NCBI GenBank assembly: GCA_965242895.1
Contig: OZ251507.1
Span: 930,001 to 994,000, forward strand
Source: CATQHL01 sp965242895
GTDB taxonomy: Bacteria > Actinomycetota > Acidimicrobiia > Acidimicrobiales > CATQHL01
Reading direction: 5' to 3'
DNA: 64,000 bases
The position numbers and the translations under genes were made by a program. Shown piece after piece: positions 31,535 to 40,259 of the stretch. The notes under the pieces are model-generated. The model had not been told where the DNA came from. It did not search any database and saw only the letters and a list, made by a program, of their open reading frames with translations. The stretch's first letter is position 1. Each line of letters begins with the position of its first letter.

Positions 31535-32834
31535 GAAGCGCACCAATTCCGACCCCGGCGGCCCTGACGAGCCCCTGCAGAACGGCCGCACTCTCAAACC
31601 CCCGCAGCGGCTCAAACCCCCGCAGCGGCTGGAGGCAGACGAATCCCTGCGAATGCGAGGGGACGATCCCGACCGACTCGGGCAGGCGGGCGACCATGAG
31701 TTCCGGCGAAGAGTCCACGACATGCTGCGCCGCCACTGGGTGGACGTGCCTCCGGGGAGCGGCTATACCGCACCGAACCCTGAGCGCTATCCCTGGCAGT
31801 GGCTCTGGGACTCCTGCTTCCATGCCCTCATCTGGGCTGAACTGGGCGACGACCGCGGCGTGGAAGAACTCACGCAGGCGTTCACCTCAGCCGACGCCTC
31901 GGGGTGCGTCCCTCACATGCGCTACCAACTCGACCCACGCCGTCACGAAGACCTCTGGGGTCGCCAAGGGGCCTCCTCTCTGACCGGCCCTCCCATGTAC
32001 GGCCACGCAGTGGCAGAACTCTGCCGCCGAGGGGTGCACGTTCCGGAGAAACTCATCGCTCAGGCGGCGGACGCTCTGCGTTTCCTGCTGGAGCGCCGTT
32101 GGCGGGACGAAGCCTCGGGTTTGCTGGAAATCTGCCACCCCTGGGAATCGGGCGCCGACGACGACCCCCGCTGGGACGACTACTGCCCGGGCGGTTTTGA
32201 GCCGTCGCGCTGGGCGAAGCACAAGAGGGAACTGATGGCCGACGTCGAGCGGGACTCCAACGGAGCGCCTCTTCGCAATTCGGCATTCAAGGCGGCCTCT
32301 GTCGGGTTTTCTGCTCTGACGGCGTTCAACGCCCTCGAACTGGCCGAAGCCACGGACGCCCTGGATGCTGGAGCCGCTCACCGCCTAGCGGAAGCCGTCC
32401 GCGAGCGCTGGAACGCAGAACGGCTCTGCTACGGCGACGCAGGGGAGGCCGCGGGCGGCTCCGGGCTGGCTCGCACCGCATACGGCCTGTTGGCGATGCT
32501 CGTGGAGTCCGACGAAGATCGCCTGCAGGCCGCCGCCTCCCAACTGCTCTCTCCCGGAGGTTTCGGAGGGGAGTTCGGCATGGCGGGCGTCCACCGAGAC
32601 GAGAAGGTATACGACTCCCGCACTTACTGGAGAGGCCCCTCCTGGCCGCAACTTAACTATCTGCTCTGGCTGGGAATGCGCCGCGGGGGACTCGACCGAC
32701 AGGCCGCTGCGGCGGCCCGCGCCTCACGGGGGGGATCTGAAGCGTCAGGGTGGGCAGAGAGCTGGGACTGCGACGACGCAGCGGCGGTGGGCGCCGTCCC
32801 TCAGAGTTGGGCGGGATTGGCGATCTTGTTCTAG
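31533..32834 (+). CDS. GH63-like / glucosylglycerate hydrolase-like glycosidase
   Basis: A 433-residue (alpha/alpha)6-barrel glycosidase related to GH63 and to mannosyl-/glucosylglycerate hydrolases. YPWQWLWDSCFHALIWAELG near residue 88 holds the conserved Trp-Asp pair, PMYGHAV and ICHPWESGADDDPRWDDY the barrel core, and VYDSRTYWRGPSWPQLNYLL near residue 355 the C-terminal catalytic region. The N-terminal ~60 residues carry two copies of LKPPQR from an 18-bp tandem repeat and are probably disordered, so a downstream start is possible. Start codons overlap with the divergent glycosyltransferase. The stop overlaps the stop of the convergent lipoprotein gene in a CTAG. Confidence 0.82.
   Translation: MKRTNSDPGGPDEPLQNGRTLKPPQRLKPPQRLEADESLRMRGDDPDRLGQAGDHEFRRRVHDMLRRHWVDVPPGSGYTAPNPERYPWQWLWDSCFHALIWAELGDDRGVEELTQAFTSADASGCVPHMRYQLDPRRHEDLWGRQGASSLTGPPMYGHAVAELCRRGVHVPEKLIAQAADALRFLLERRWRDEASGLLEICHPWESGADDDPRWDDYCPGGFEPSRWAKHKRELMADVERDSNGAPLRNSAFKAASVGFSALTAFNALELAEATDALDAGAAHRLAEAVRERWNAERLCYGDAGEAAGGSGLARTAYGLLAMLVESDEDRLQAAASQLLSPGGFGGEFGMAGVHRDEKVYDSRTYWRGPSWPQLNYLLWLGMRRGGLDRQAAAAARASRGGSEASGWAESWDCDDAAAVGAVPQSWAGLAILF
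31593..31628. repeat. 18-bp perfect tandem duplication in the hydrolase N-terminus
   Basis: CTCAAACCCCCGCAGCGG occurs twice in succession; it codes for LKPPQR on the plus strand and lies upstream of the glycosyltransferase start on the minus strand. Confidence 0.9.
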
Positions 32835-33442
32835 ATCCCGCTTCCTCGCACCGATCCCACCACTCGTCCCCCCTTCCAGGCATTCACATAGCACGTGACC
32901 TCTCTGTGAACCCTCAAGGGGTCTGCCCACGTATCGCCGGTGGGGGTGCGAAAGCCGATGCTCAACTCCGAGAGTTCGTACTCCTGTCCCACGAAATTCT
33001 CGAACTCCTCGTAGCACTGCCGCGTCGACCACGCTTTCAACTCTTCGCTGCTCGGATAGGGAGTTTCCGCATCTGCAGGGTGAAACACCTGGTGGTAGAC
33101 CTCTGCGTCGTGGGCCACGGAGCATTCCACAACCGTGGTGAGATCCTGAGGTTCTACTTCTGAGAGGTAGACGATGTACTCGTTGAAGCAGTCGCCGACG
33201 GAGAGATCGAAGGGGTCGTTCAGAATGCGTCCCTCTAGGCGGTAGTCACCTTCCACGATGCGAACACCGGAGGCTTCCCTTCCGCGGGCGTCTTCGTCCT
33301 GCTCAGGCGGCAGGATTCTCACCGGCGGCGGGGCCTGGTCGTCCGGCGCAGACGTCCCTGAGGCGCAGGACGCCAGGAGAGGCGCCCAGAGGAGCGCAAA
33401 GAAAAGCGCAATCCCAACGGAAGCAGTCGGAGGGGTGAGCAT
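32831..33442 (-). CDS. Septum_form-like lipoprotein
   Basis: A 203-residue lipoprotein of unknown role. MLTPPTASVGIALFFALLWA and the lipobox LLAS-C give a lipidated N-terminus near residue 26; a Pro/Asp/Glu linker follows. The domain shows the Septum_form pattern: VGDCFNEY, VVECSVAHDAEVY with a conserved His, and later CYEEFENFVGQEY and VTCYVNAW. The four Cys probably form two disulfides. ATG at 33442 is chosen because it gives a good signal peptide. It starts seven bases after the sortase gene, so both are likely one operon. Confidence 0.75.
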   Translation of the reverse strand: MLTPPTASVGIALFFALLWAPLLASCASGTSAPDDQAPPPVRILPPEQDEDARGREASGVRIVEGDYRLEGRILNDPFDLSVGDCFNEYIVYLSEVEPQDLTTVVECSVAHDAEVYHQVFHPADAETPYPSSEELKAWSTRQCYEEFENFVGQEYELSELSIGFRTPTGDTWADPLRVHREVTCYVNAWKGGRVVGSVRGSGI

Positions 33443-33449
33443 CCTGTCC

Positions 33450-35021
33450 TCAGAAAGAAGGAAGCGCCCGGTCGACGTGTGTGAAGGCGGCAAACAGCAC
33501 CAGCAAGAACAGAACGATGGTGATGCTCCAGGTCGCAAGTCGGCGCCAGTGTCGGCTCCAGATCAACCCAGTTATCCAGACGGCGGCCGCAGCCAGACCC
33601 CAGATGACCGCCGGGGCTACCGCCCTCGGATCACCGTCGAGTCCGGTGCCGAAGCCGTCCGAGATTCGAGGCGCAGCGGCCCGGGCGGGCGTCGGTTGGC
33701 CGGATGATCCTCCCGCAGGGGCGGCACTCGCGACCGCCGGAGCAGCACTTGGGCTGACGCTCGGCGCAGAGGCGGCAGGGTCGGATGCGGACACAGGCTC
33801 GGCGGCGGAGCCTGCACCGGCGCCGGCGCCGGCAGAGCCAGCCTCGATGCTGCTCTCTCCCCCGCTCAGATCGGCGGAGGAGTCGCCCCGGGGAGGAGAT
33901 ACCTCATCGGCCGCGGCATCAGTTTCGGCTGGGGGCGGAGAGGTCGGCTCGTCGGCCAAGGCTCTCGGCGGTTCCGGTTCCAGTTCCGCCCCTGGGCGGG
34001 GCAGACGCACCACGGGGTCGCCCAGCAGGACGGCTTGCACAACTATGCGCCTAGAGGAGCTGTACCTGGGGTGACAGGAAGTAAGAGTGAGCCGATTGTC
34101 GGAATAATCGTCGAGCACGCCCACCTCGTGCGGGAGGACTATCTGATGCCCTACTTCGAATTCCAGAACCTCAGAGGCGACAGGAGGGATGACCTGGTAT
34201 GTGAACGACCCCTGAAGCGTCTGCACGTGTATGAGATCGTCCACCTTCAACTCGTCGATGCGCTCGAAAGGAGCGCCATAGGTGGTGCGGTGGCCGGCGA
34301 TGCCGGCGTTGCCCGGCTGACCAGGCAGCGGAGTGAAACCGTAATGCCCAGGACCTCGACGGAGGTCGCCCGCCCCCACGCCAGCGACCACCATCTCGTC
34401 TATCCCTATGGCTGGAATGACTAGGCGCGCCAGAGCTTGGCCATCGGGCGGATAGAGCATCTCCAGCCGATCTTCCACTTTCGGAGACACGTACTTGACG
34501 GTGGAGCGGAAGGCGGCTCGCTGCGAAAGTGACGTAACAGGGATCGGCGCATCTGACGTGTCGGGCAGATTCGACAATCCCGCAGAGGAGCCGCTGGAAA
34601 CGGCGGGTGCTTCGGCGGCGTTTTGAACGTCAGCGGCGAGGGGAGCGTCAGCGCTGTCGGCGCTGGGGGACTCGGAGGGCGCGGAGGGCGCATCACCACT
34701 GGACTCGGCGGCGGAGTTGGGGACAGAGCCGCCCTCAGCAGTTGCGGAGGATTCGGCAGCAGTTGCGGAGGATTCTGTGCTGGGGGACTCGGCGCTGGGG
34801 GACTCGGCAGGTCTGCCACCCTCGGTCCCCCTCTGCAAGAGTAGATCGTCGGCGACGCCGACGGCTTCGAGACGCTGGGCAAAGTCGCTGGCCAAGCCAC
34901 CCTGAGACCTGGCCTGCAGCAGCCCCGTACCCCAGAGTTGGTAAGCAACAAAGAGCAACACAACAGAACCCAAGAGCACGAGAATCCGCCCTGCGGCGGA
35001 CAGCACCTGGGGGAGACTCAT
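33450..35021 (-). CDS. Class E sortase with long disordered arms and extra membrane helices
   Basis: A 523-residue protein. An N-terminal membrane helix (VLLGSVVLLFVAYQLWG) is followed by a 120-residue Ala/Ser/Glu-rich arm (coded by 21- and 15-bp tandem duplications), a catalytic domain with IPAIGIDEMVVAGV, the His in GIAGHRTTYG near residue 237, TLTSCHP with the catalytic Cys near 314 and SSRRIVVQA with the Arg. A second 110-residue disordered arm and two C-terminal membrane helices (IWGLAAAAVWITGLIW and ITIVLFLLVLFAAFTHV) follow; class E sortases usually end soon after the Arg. Substrates with a full LPXTG/LAXTG tail are not seen in the window. The neighbour is a Septum_form lipoprotein. 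Confidence 0.87.
   Translation of the reverse strand: MSLPQVLSAAGRILVLLGSVVLLFVAYQLWGTGLLQARSQGGLASDFAQRLEAVGVADDLLLQRGTEGGRPAESPSAESPSTESSATAAESSATAEGGSVPNSAAESSGDAPSAPSESPSADSADAPLAADVQNAAEAPAVSSGSSAGLSNLPDTSDAPIPVTSLSQRAAFRSTVKYVSPKVEDRLEMLYPPDGQALARLVIPAIGIDEMVVAGVGAGDLRRGPGHYGFTPLPGQPGNAGIAGHRTTYGAPFERIDELKVDDLIHVQTLQGSFTYQVIPPVASEVLEFEVGHQIVLPHEVGVLDDYSDNRLTLTSCHPRYSSSRRIVVQAVLLGDPVVRLPRPGAELEPEPPRALADEPTSPPPAETDAAADEVSPPRGDSSADLSGGESSIEAGSAGAGAGAGSAAEPVSASDPAASAPSVSPSAAPAVASAAPAGGSSGQPTPARAAAPRISDGFGTGLDGDPRAVAPAVIWGLAAAAVWITGLIWSRHWRRLATWSITIVLFLLVLFAAFTHVDRALPSF
34736..34808. repeat. Two tandem duplications in the sortase linker
   Basis: A 21-base unit (34736-34777, one mismatch) and a 15-base unit GCTGGGGGACTCGGC (34779-34808, perfect) are each present twice. 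Both keep the reading frame and code for Ser/Ala/Glu-rich repeats. Confidence 0.85.
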
Positions 35022-35157
35022 TCCATCGATGCTACAAGTTGCGCCGCGACCGCCCCAGGGTAGCCGCGCTGCGACCAACCCGGAAGGAATCTATAGGCAG
35101 CGAAGCTCTGAACAAGCCCCAAACTCAGCGCCGCTAGCCTGGGGGAATCCGAAGCAG

Positions 35158-35874
35158 ATGCACGAAGTGACCAACGCAATCCGACTCCGCGACGCCGTCT
35201 GCTGCTACGGCTCCTACCCGGCTCTGACAGGGGTGAACCTCCAGGTCGGGGTGGGTGAACTGGTGCTCCTGCAAGGCGCCAACGGTGCAGGAAAAACCAC
35301 CCTTCTGCGACTCTGCGCTGGCTTGGCGGCGCTCACTTCAGGAGAGGGTGAAGTTCTGGGCTGCGATCTCGCCTGCGAGAGCCGACGGGTGCGCTCACAA
35401 GTGGGCATGACGGCTCATCACACGATGCTCTACGAAGACCTCAGCGTGGCCGAGAACCTGGAGTTCTGGGCGAGGCTCTGGGGCGCCTCGTCTGATCAGA
35501 CGCCCGCCGCCCTGCGCCGCCTAGAGGTCGACGAAGACCTCTGGAACGTTAGGTTTAGAAGGCTTTCAGCAGGGCAGCGAAAGCGGGTATCGGTGGCTTT
35601 GCTGGCCGTGCGCCGCCCCCGTCTCTGGCTGCTCGACGAACCCGGGGCGGGTCTAGACGCCAGAGGACGCGACGCCGTCGGGCGACTGCTCCTTGAGGCT
35701 CAAAGCAGCGGAGCCACCATCCTTGTCGCCTCGCACGAAGACTTCCTCACCCAAGGCGCCGCCACCCGCACGATCCACTTGGCGGGGGGGGCCGTGATCC
35801 GAGAAGCGTCCGCCGAGACGCCCCCCGTCAGCCTCCTCGAATCCAGCGCCGCTGCCGGCGCTTCCGATGCGTAG
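35158..35874 (+). CDS. ccmA: Heme ABC exporter ATPase CcmA
   Basis: A 238-residue ATPase that with CcmB/C drives release of holo-CcmE during cytochrome c maturation. Walker A GANGAGKTT is near residue 41, the signature LSAGQRKRVSVALL near 140, Walker B LWLLDEPGAGLD follows and the switch is ASHED. Start at ATG 35158; the frame extends upstream but without conservation. First gene of a complete System I operon; it overlaps ccmB by eight bases. Divergent from the sortase gene (137 bases apart). A G8 run lies near its end (35784). Confidence 0.9.
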   Translation: MHEVTNAIRLRDAVCCYGSYPALTGVNLQVGVGELVLLQGANGAGKTTLLRLCAGLAALTSGEGEVLGCDLACESRRVRSQVGMTAHHTMLYEDLSVAENLEFWARLWGASSDQTPAALRRLEVDEDLWNVRFRRLSAGQRKRVSVALLAVRRPRLWLLDEPGAGLDARGRDAVGRLLLEAQSSGATILVASHEDFLTQGAATRTIHLAGGAVIREASAETPPVSLLESSAAAGASDA

Positions 35875-36535
35875 CGTTCTGCTCATCGCCGCCAAGGATC
35901 TGCGCATAGAGCTGCGCTCACGCGTCTTCCTTTACCAGATCGTCCCGTTCGCGGCAACCACGCTCATACTGCTGGGCTTCGCTCTCGACGCTGACCGCGC
36001 CTCCCTGCGAAATTTCAGCCCCGGTCTCTACTGGGTGACGGTGCTGCTGGCCGCCTTACTGACGGCTCAGCGGTCGATCTCCATAGAACGCTCCGGCGGG
36101 GTGACCGACGCAATGCGGCTCTCCGGCGTAGCCCCCCCGAAGATCTTCGCCGGTAAGTCCCTGGCGCTGTTCGTCTATCTGATGGTGCTGGAACTCTTAA
36201 TGCTGGCCGGGGTGGCGATCCTCTATGAGGCTGACCTTGTCGACGTGGGGCTGGCGGTGGCAACGGCGGCTGCAGCCACAGTTGGAATAGCAGGAGCCGG
36301 TACCCTCTACGGCGTGTTGGCGGGCGGAAGCGGAGTACGTGAAACATTGCTTCCAATACTGCTGCTTCCTGTTTTCGCCCCGGTTCTGATCGCCGCCACA
36401 CGGGCATTCGGAGACGCCCTGGGCACGAGCGCAGTAAACGGATGGGGCTGGTTCGGCATAGGCGCCGTCTGCTCGGCGGTATACGCGCTGGGAGGCGGAT
36501 TGGCCTACGGTCCGCTTCTGGAAACAGAATCCTGA
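35867..36535 (+). CDS. ccmB: Heme exporter permease CcmB
   Basis: A 222-residue membrane protein with six hydrophobic helices, starting MRSVLLIAAKDLRIELRSR as CcmB/ABC-2 permeases do. Segments include FAATTLILLGFALDAD, YWVTVLLAALLTAQRS and LFVYLMVLELLMLAGVAILY, and the C-terminal LLPILLLPVFAPVLIAATRA region that is characteristic of CcmB. It overlaps ccmA by eight bases and precedes ccmC by seven. Confidence 0.9.
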   Translation: MRSVLLIAAKDLRIELRSRVFLYQIVPFAATTLILLGFALDADRASLRNFSPGLYWVTVLLAALLTAQRSISIERSGGVTDAMRLSGVAPPKIFAGKSLALFVYLMVLELLMLAGVAILYEADLVDVGLAVATAAAATVGIAGAGTLYGVLAGGSGVRETLLPILLLPVFAPVLIAATRAFGDALGTSAVNGWGWFGIGAVCSAVYALGGGLAYGPLLETES

Positions 36536-36542
36536 GACCTCA

Positions 36543-37454
36543 TTGAGATCGCTGCTAGGTCCCCCGTCGAGACCCGCAGCAGGGAACGAAACTCCCTCGC
36601 TCACTCACACGGGGTCGCGTGCCACGAAGTTGCTGGGCTTCTCCCTGCTCGCCGGCTTGATTTTGCTGTGCCTGTTTGCATTCGTCTTCAGCCCCGAAGA
36701 CAGACGAGCTGGGCCGGAAGGAACGCCGATCGGTCAGTTCGACGCAGTTCGGCTCATGTATATTCACGTCCCTTCCGCCATCTGGGCGTATGCGGGGTTC
36801 GGACTTTGCGCCCTAGGCAGCGCCGTCTACCTCTGGAAGCGCTCCGTGTGGTGGGACCGCCTGGCGCACGCCGGCGCTGAGATCGGCCTCGTCTTCTGCG
36901 GCATCACACTCCTCACCGGCATGATCTGGGGCCGTCCGGTCTGGGGAACATGGTGGGACTGGGGAGATGTCCGGCTGGTGACCACCCTCATGCTTTTCCT
37001 GGTCTACCTGGGGTACGCAGCGGTTCGCTCCACGGCCGCATCGCAGACCGCCCGAGCGGGCAGGTCGGCTGTGCTCGGGTTAGCAGGGGTGGTGCTCATC
37101 CCGATCGTGAATCGTTCGGTGGAATGGTGGGAGAACCGCACCCTGCATCAGCAGTCCACCCTGGCCGAACTGCGGATCGCAGACCTCACGCTTTTCACGT
37201 TGGTCTTGGGCATCGTGGTGTGCGGGCTGGCCTTCGCCTGGATCCTGCTGCACCGATTCAGGGTGGCTTGGCTGGAGTCCGAAGCTGAACGCTGGGCAAT
37301 GCAGACGGCCATCGAAGAACGACGAAAGGAAGCCGCCAGCGGGGAGGAGAACGCCAGCGGGGAGGAGAACGCCCGCCGGGAGGAGGTCGCCAGCGGGGAG
37401 GGGGTCGCCCCCCGGGATGAGGCCGCCAGCGGGGGGGAGGCCAGGAAGCCTTGA
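36543..37454 (+). CDS. ccmC: Heme-handling protein CcmC with a repetitive C-terminal tail
   Basis: A 303-residue membrane protein of the heme handling family that loads heme onto CcmE. The tryptophan-rich motif GTWWDWGDVRLV near residue 138 and the surrounding six helices are diagnostic; IHVPSAIWAY is an early motif. The start is TTG at 36543. After the last helix a 45-residue Glu/Ala/Ser tail is coded by four tandem 18-base units and is not part of the family. The stop overlaps the start of ccmD. Confidence 0.92.
   Translation: MRSLLGPPSRPAAGNETPSLTHTGSRATKLLGFSLLAGLILLCLFAFVFSPEDRRAGPEGTPIGQFDAVRLMYIHVPSAIWAYAGFGLCALGSAVYLWKRSVWWDRLAHAGAEIGLVFCGITLLTGMIWGRPVWGTWWDWGDVRLVTTLMLFLVYLGYAAVRSTAASQTARAGRSAVLGLAGVVLIPIVNRSVEWWENRTLHQQSTLAELRIADLTLFTLVLGIVVCGLAFAWILLHRFRVAWLESEAERWAMQTAIEERRKEAASGEENASGEENARREEVASGEGVAPRDEAASGGEARKP
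37335..37406. repeat. Four 18-bp tandem units in the end of ccmC
   Basis: GCCAGCGGGGAGGAGAAC is present twice perfectly (37335-37370), followed by two degenerate copies (37371-37406). They code for ASGEEN and derivatives. Confidence 0.88.
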
Positions 37455-37618
37455 CGCACGCAGGTTACATAGCCGCTGGCTGGGCAGTAGGCGTCCTGGG
37501 GTTGACCGCTTACGCCTCGGCAGTCCTGCTCCGCGGCAGGCGGCTCAGCAAATCTGTCCCTTTCTCCCGCCGCCGCTGGCTGCAGGCCGAGAACGACGAA
37601 GAGAAAGCCGATGAATGA
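37451..37618 (+). CDS. ccmD: Small membrane protein CcmD
   Basis: A 55-codon gene starting at TTG 37451, overlapping the ccmC stop (TTGA). Translation gives MTHAGYIAAGWAVGVLGLTA and continues as a single membrane helix followed by an Arg-rich cytoplasmic part (LRGRRLSKSVPFSRRRW), the size and topology of CcmD. CcmD keeps CcmE in contact with CcmC. The stop overlaps the start of ccmE at 37611. Position between ccmC and ccmE supports the call; sequence identity in this family is low by nature. Confidence 0.8.
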   Translation: MTHAGYIAAGWAVGVLGLTAYASAVLLRGRRLSKSVPFSRRRWLQAENDEEKADE

Positions 37619-38171
37619 TGATCGGAAACCCGCAGATGAGAGCGCGGCCGGCGAACTAGACCTTACGCCTGCCCCCATCCCCCCTAGGCGTTCCGGGAGG
37701 CGGCGCCTCTACATCTCACTGCTGGGACTGCTTATCGCCGGCGGCGCAGCCTTTGCCCTTCTTCAGTTGGTATCCGGCGCGTCGCTCTTCTTCCTGAACG
37801 TGGACGAAGCCGTAAACAGGCGCCCGGAGTTGGGAGAGCGCCGCTTTCGCATGCAGGGCACCCCTGTAGCTGAAAGCGTGGCGGAGACGCGGATGGACTT
37901 CAACGAAGCGGTGGCGTTCACGGTGGCGTTCGAAGGAATGAAAGCCGACGTAGTGCACGTGGGCTCCCCGCCCGACCTCTTCGCCCCAGGCGTACCCGTG
38001 GTGATGGAAGGACGCTGGCGGCAGGGCGTCCCGCCCGACCTAGAGAGGTTCAACTGCGGTGTCAACGACGGCTTCTACTTCGCCAGCGACCGGCTGCTGG
38101 TCAAGCACGACAACGAATACAGGAACGACTACCCCGAACGTCTGCTGCCCGCCGAAACCGGCGGCTGCTGA
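37611..38171 (+). CDS. ccmE: Cytochrome c-type biogenesis heme chaperone CcmE
   Basis: A 186-residue membrane-anchored heme chaperone. A basic head and one helix (LYISLLGLLIAGGAAFALLQL, residues 32-52) precede the OB-fold periplasmic-side domain. LLVKHDNEY near residue 164 holds the H-x3-Y heme-attachment pattern in which His binds heme covalently. Length fits System I CcmE; the tail ends in a Cys. Overlaps ccmD. Confidence 0.93.
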   Translation: MNDDRKPADESAAGELDLTPAPIPPRRSGRRRLYISLLGLLIAGGAAFALLQLVSGASLFFLNVDEAVNRRPELGERRFRMQGTPVAESVAETRMDFNEAVAFTVAFEGMKADVVHVGSPPDLFAPGVPVVMEGRWRQGVPPDLERFNCGVNDGFYFASDRLLVKHDNEYRNDYPERLLPAETGGC

Positions 38172-38183
38172 GGAACCCGCTCC

Positions 38184-40259
38184 TTGAGCAACCTGGTCCT
38201 GGGAGACGCCGGGGTCATCCTGGCGCTGAGTTCGGCAGCGGCAGGCATCCTGACGCTGGCCGCCGGACTTGCCTTGCGCGACGAGGGTTTCGCCCGATTG
38301 GGACGCTTCCTCGTCTGGGGGGTGCTGGCCGGGGCGGCCCTCGCCTTCGCAGCCATGGAAAGGGCCCTCATCACCCGCGACTTCAGCGTGGAATACGTGG
38401 CCGCCAACGGCAGTTCTCGAACCGCCGGTCTCTTCAACTTCGCCACGGCCTGGGCGGCGTTGGAGGGCTCCATTCTCTTGTGGGGGTTGGTGCTGGCAGG
38501 GTATTTGGCGGTGATGTCCTGGCTTTTCGGGCGGCGGGGCGGCGCTTCGCATCCCGACGGGCGGCTCACTTCCTGGGCTCTGATCTGCGGACTGGCCGCA
38601 GCAGTCTTTTTCTTTGCCCTCATGGTCGGCCCGGCAGACCCCTTCCGCGCCTTCGATCCGGCGCCAGGCTACGACGGCCCCGGGCCCAACCCCCTGCTTC
38701 AGGACAACCCCCTCATGGTCATCCACCCTCCAATGCTCTATATGGGATATGTGGGCTTCACCGTGCCGTTCGCGTTCGGCATGGCCTCGCTCATCACCGG
38801 GCGGGTCGACGAAGCCTGGCTGGCCAAGACGCGTCGCTGGAGTCTCGTCTCCTGGGGTTTTCTGACCGCAGGCATCGTGCTGGGGGCGTGGTGGTCATAC
38901 GACACCCTGGGATGGGGCGGCTACTGGGCTTGGGATCCCGTCGAGAACGCCTCCCTGCTGCCTTGGCTGACGGCCACCGCCTACTTGCATTCGTCGCTGA
39001 TCCAGGAACGCCGCGGCCTGCTCCGAGTGTGGAACCTCTCTCTCGTGAGCGCCACCTTCTGCCTCACCATCCTCGGCACCTTCATCACTCGTTCGGGAAT
39101 TCTGGACTCGGTGCACTCTTTCACCACTTCGGGAATCGGCCCGTGGCTGCTGGGCTTCTTCGGATTCACGACGATTGCGTCCGTGGCTCTCATAGGCATG
39201 CGCGGAGATCGCCTGCGCTCCGCTGAAAGGGTGGACTCCTTTCTCAGCCGAGAAGGGTCGTTTCTGATCAACAACCTGCTCTTCGCTCTGTTCGCCCTGG
39301 TAGTTCTGCTGGGGACGGTGTTTCCGCTCGTCGTCGAGGCGGTAGGAGGCGAGCGCCTCAGCGTCGGGGCGCCCTACTTCTCACGCATGACCATGCCGGT
39401 GGGGCTGGCGCTGCTGTTTATGATGGCCGCCGCTCCTGCGCTTAACTGGCGCAAAACCTCGGCGGATCTAGCGTCGCGTCGGCTTCTGAAACCCGCCGCT
39501 GCAGGAGTAGGGGCGCTGGCGCTGGCGCTGGCGCTGGGGGCGCGCGGGATGGCTCCTCTGCTCGCCTTCACGCTGGGCGGCTTCGCGGCGGGCACCGCCG
39601 TCCGGCGGCTCTACTTAGCCGTCCGCCGGCTGGGGATGAAAGGCCTCACGGGAGCATCGGGCGGGGGCATGATCACCCACCTCGGCGTCGTGATCGTTGC
39701 GGTGGCGCTGGCAGCAAGCAGTTCATACCTTCAACAAAAAGAACTGCAGCTAGACGAAGGCGAGACTCAGAGCTTTGCCGGCCACGAACTGACCTTCCTG
39801 GGAACCGAGGAGGTCGCTCACGCCGAGCGGGTAGAGGTTCGCGCCAGAGTGGCCGTGAACGGCGAATGCTGCGCCACTCCGGGCGTAAGCCGCTACACGC
39901 TGCGCGGCCAGGCGGTGGGGCACCCAGTCACGCTGAACTCAGTCCTGAACGACGTTCAGTTGGCCGTCATACGACTGCCCTCGCAGACGGGCGAGACGCT
40001 CGTGCTCAGGGTGGTGCGCCAGCCCCTGGTCGTCTGGCTGTGGGTGGGCGGCGGCGTGATGCTGCTGGGACTCTTAGCAGCGGCGGTGCGGGGCGGAGGT
40101 CGTCGCTCACGAAGCGAGACGCCCGAAGCGGAGAGGACGCATGCGCCGACGGACGCCGGAGACGCCGGAGACGGAGACACGGAGACGTCGGCGGCCGACC
40201 ACCAGACCATCAGCCCCGAGCAAACGACAACAACCCGAACAACCTCTGCCCAGGCATGA
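38184..40259 (+). CDS. ccmF: Heme lyase subunit CcmF
   Basis: A 691-residue polytopic protein of the heme-handling family, the core of the cytochrome c heme lyase. The Trp-rich motif GWGGYWAWDPVENASLLPW is near residue 250, conserved His residues lie in DNPLMVIHPPMLYMGY and TAYLHSSLIQE. The C-terminal 40 residues are Thr/Asp-rich and not conserved. Start TTG 38184 with GAGGAA upstream. The stop overlaps the ccmG ATG (ATGA). A 6-bp unit is repeated four times at 39513-39536. Confidence 0.95.
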   Translation: MSNLVLGDAGVILALSSAAAGILTLAAGLALRDEGFARLGRFLVWGVLAGAALAFAAMERALITRDFSVEYVAANGSSRTAGLFNFATAWAALEGSILLWGLVLAGYLAVMSWLFGRRGGASHPDGRLTSWALICGLAAAVFFFALMVGPADPFRAFDPAPGYDGPGPNPLLQDNPLMVIHPPMLYMGYVGFTVPFAFGMASLITGRVDEAWLAKTRRWSLVSWGFLTAGIVLGAWWSYDTLGWGGYWAWDPVENASLLPWLTATAYLHSSLIQERRGLLRVWNLSLVSATFCLTILGTFITRSGILDSVHSFTTSGIGPWLLGFFGFTTIASVALIGMRGDRLRSAERVDSFLSREGSFLINNLLFALFALVVLLGTVFPLVVEAVGGERLSVGAPYFSRMTMPVGLALLFMMAAAPALNWRKTSADLASRRLLKPAAAGVGALALALALGARGMAPLLAFTLGGFAAGTAVRRLYLAVRRLGMKGLTGASGGGMITHLGVVIVAVALAASSSYLQQKELQLDEGETQSFAGHELTFLGTEEVAHAERVEVRARVAVNGECCATPGVSRYTLRGQAVGHPVTLNSVLNDVQLAVIRLPSQTGETLVLRVVRQPLVVWLWVGGGVMLLGLLAAAVRGGGRRSRSETPEAERTHAPTDAGDAGDGDTETSAADHQTISPEQTTTTRTTSAQA

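Noticed and set aside
35784..35791. G8 tract in ccmA as a phase switch
   Set aside because: Internal, housekeeping gene with no surface role; G/C runs of this length are expected at this GC content.
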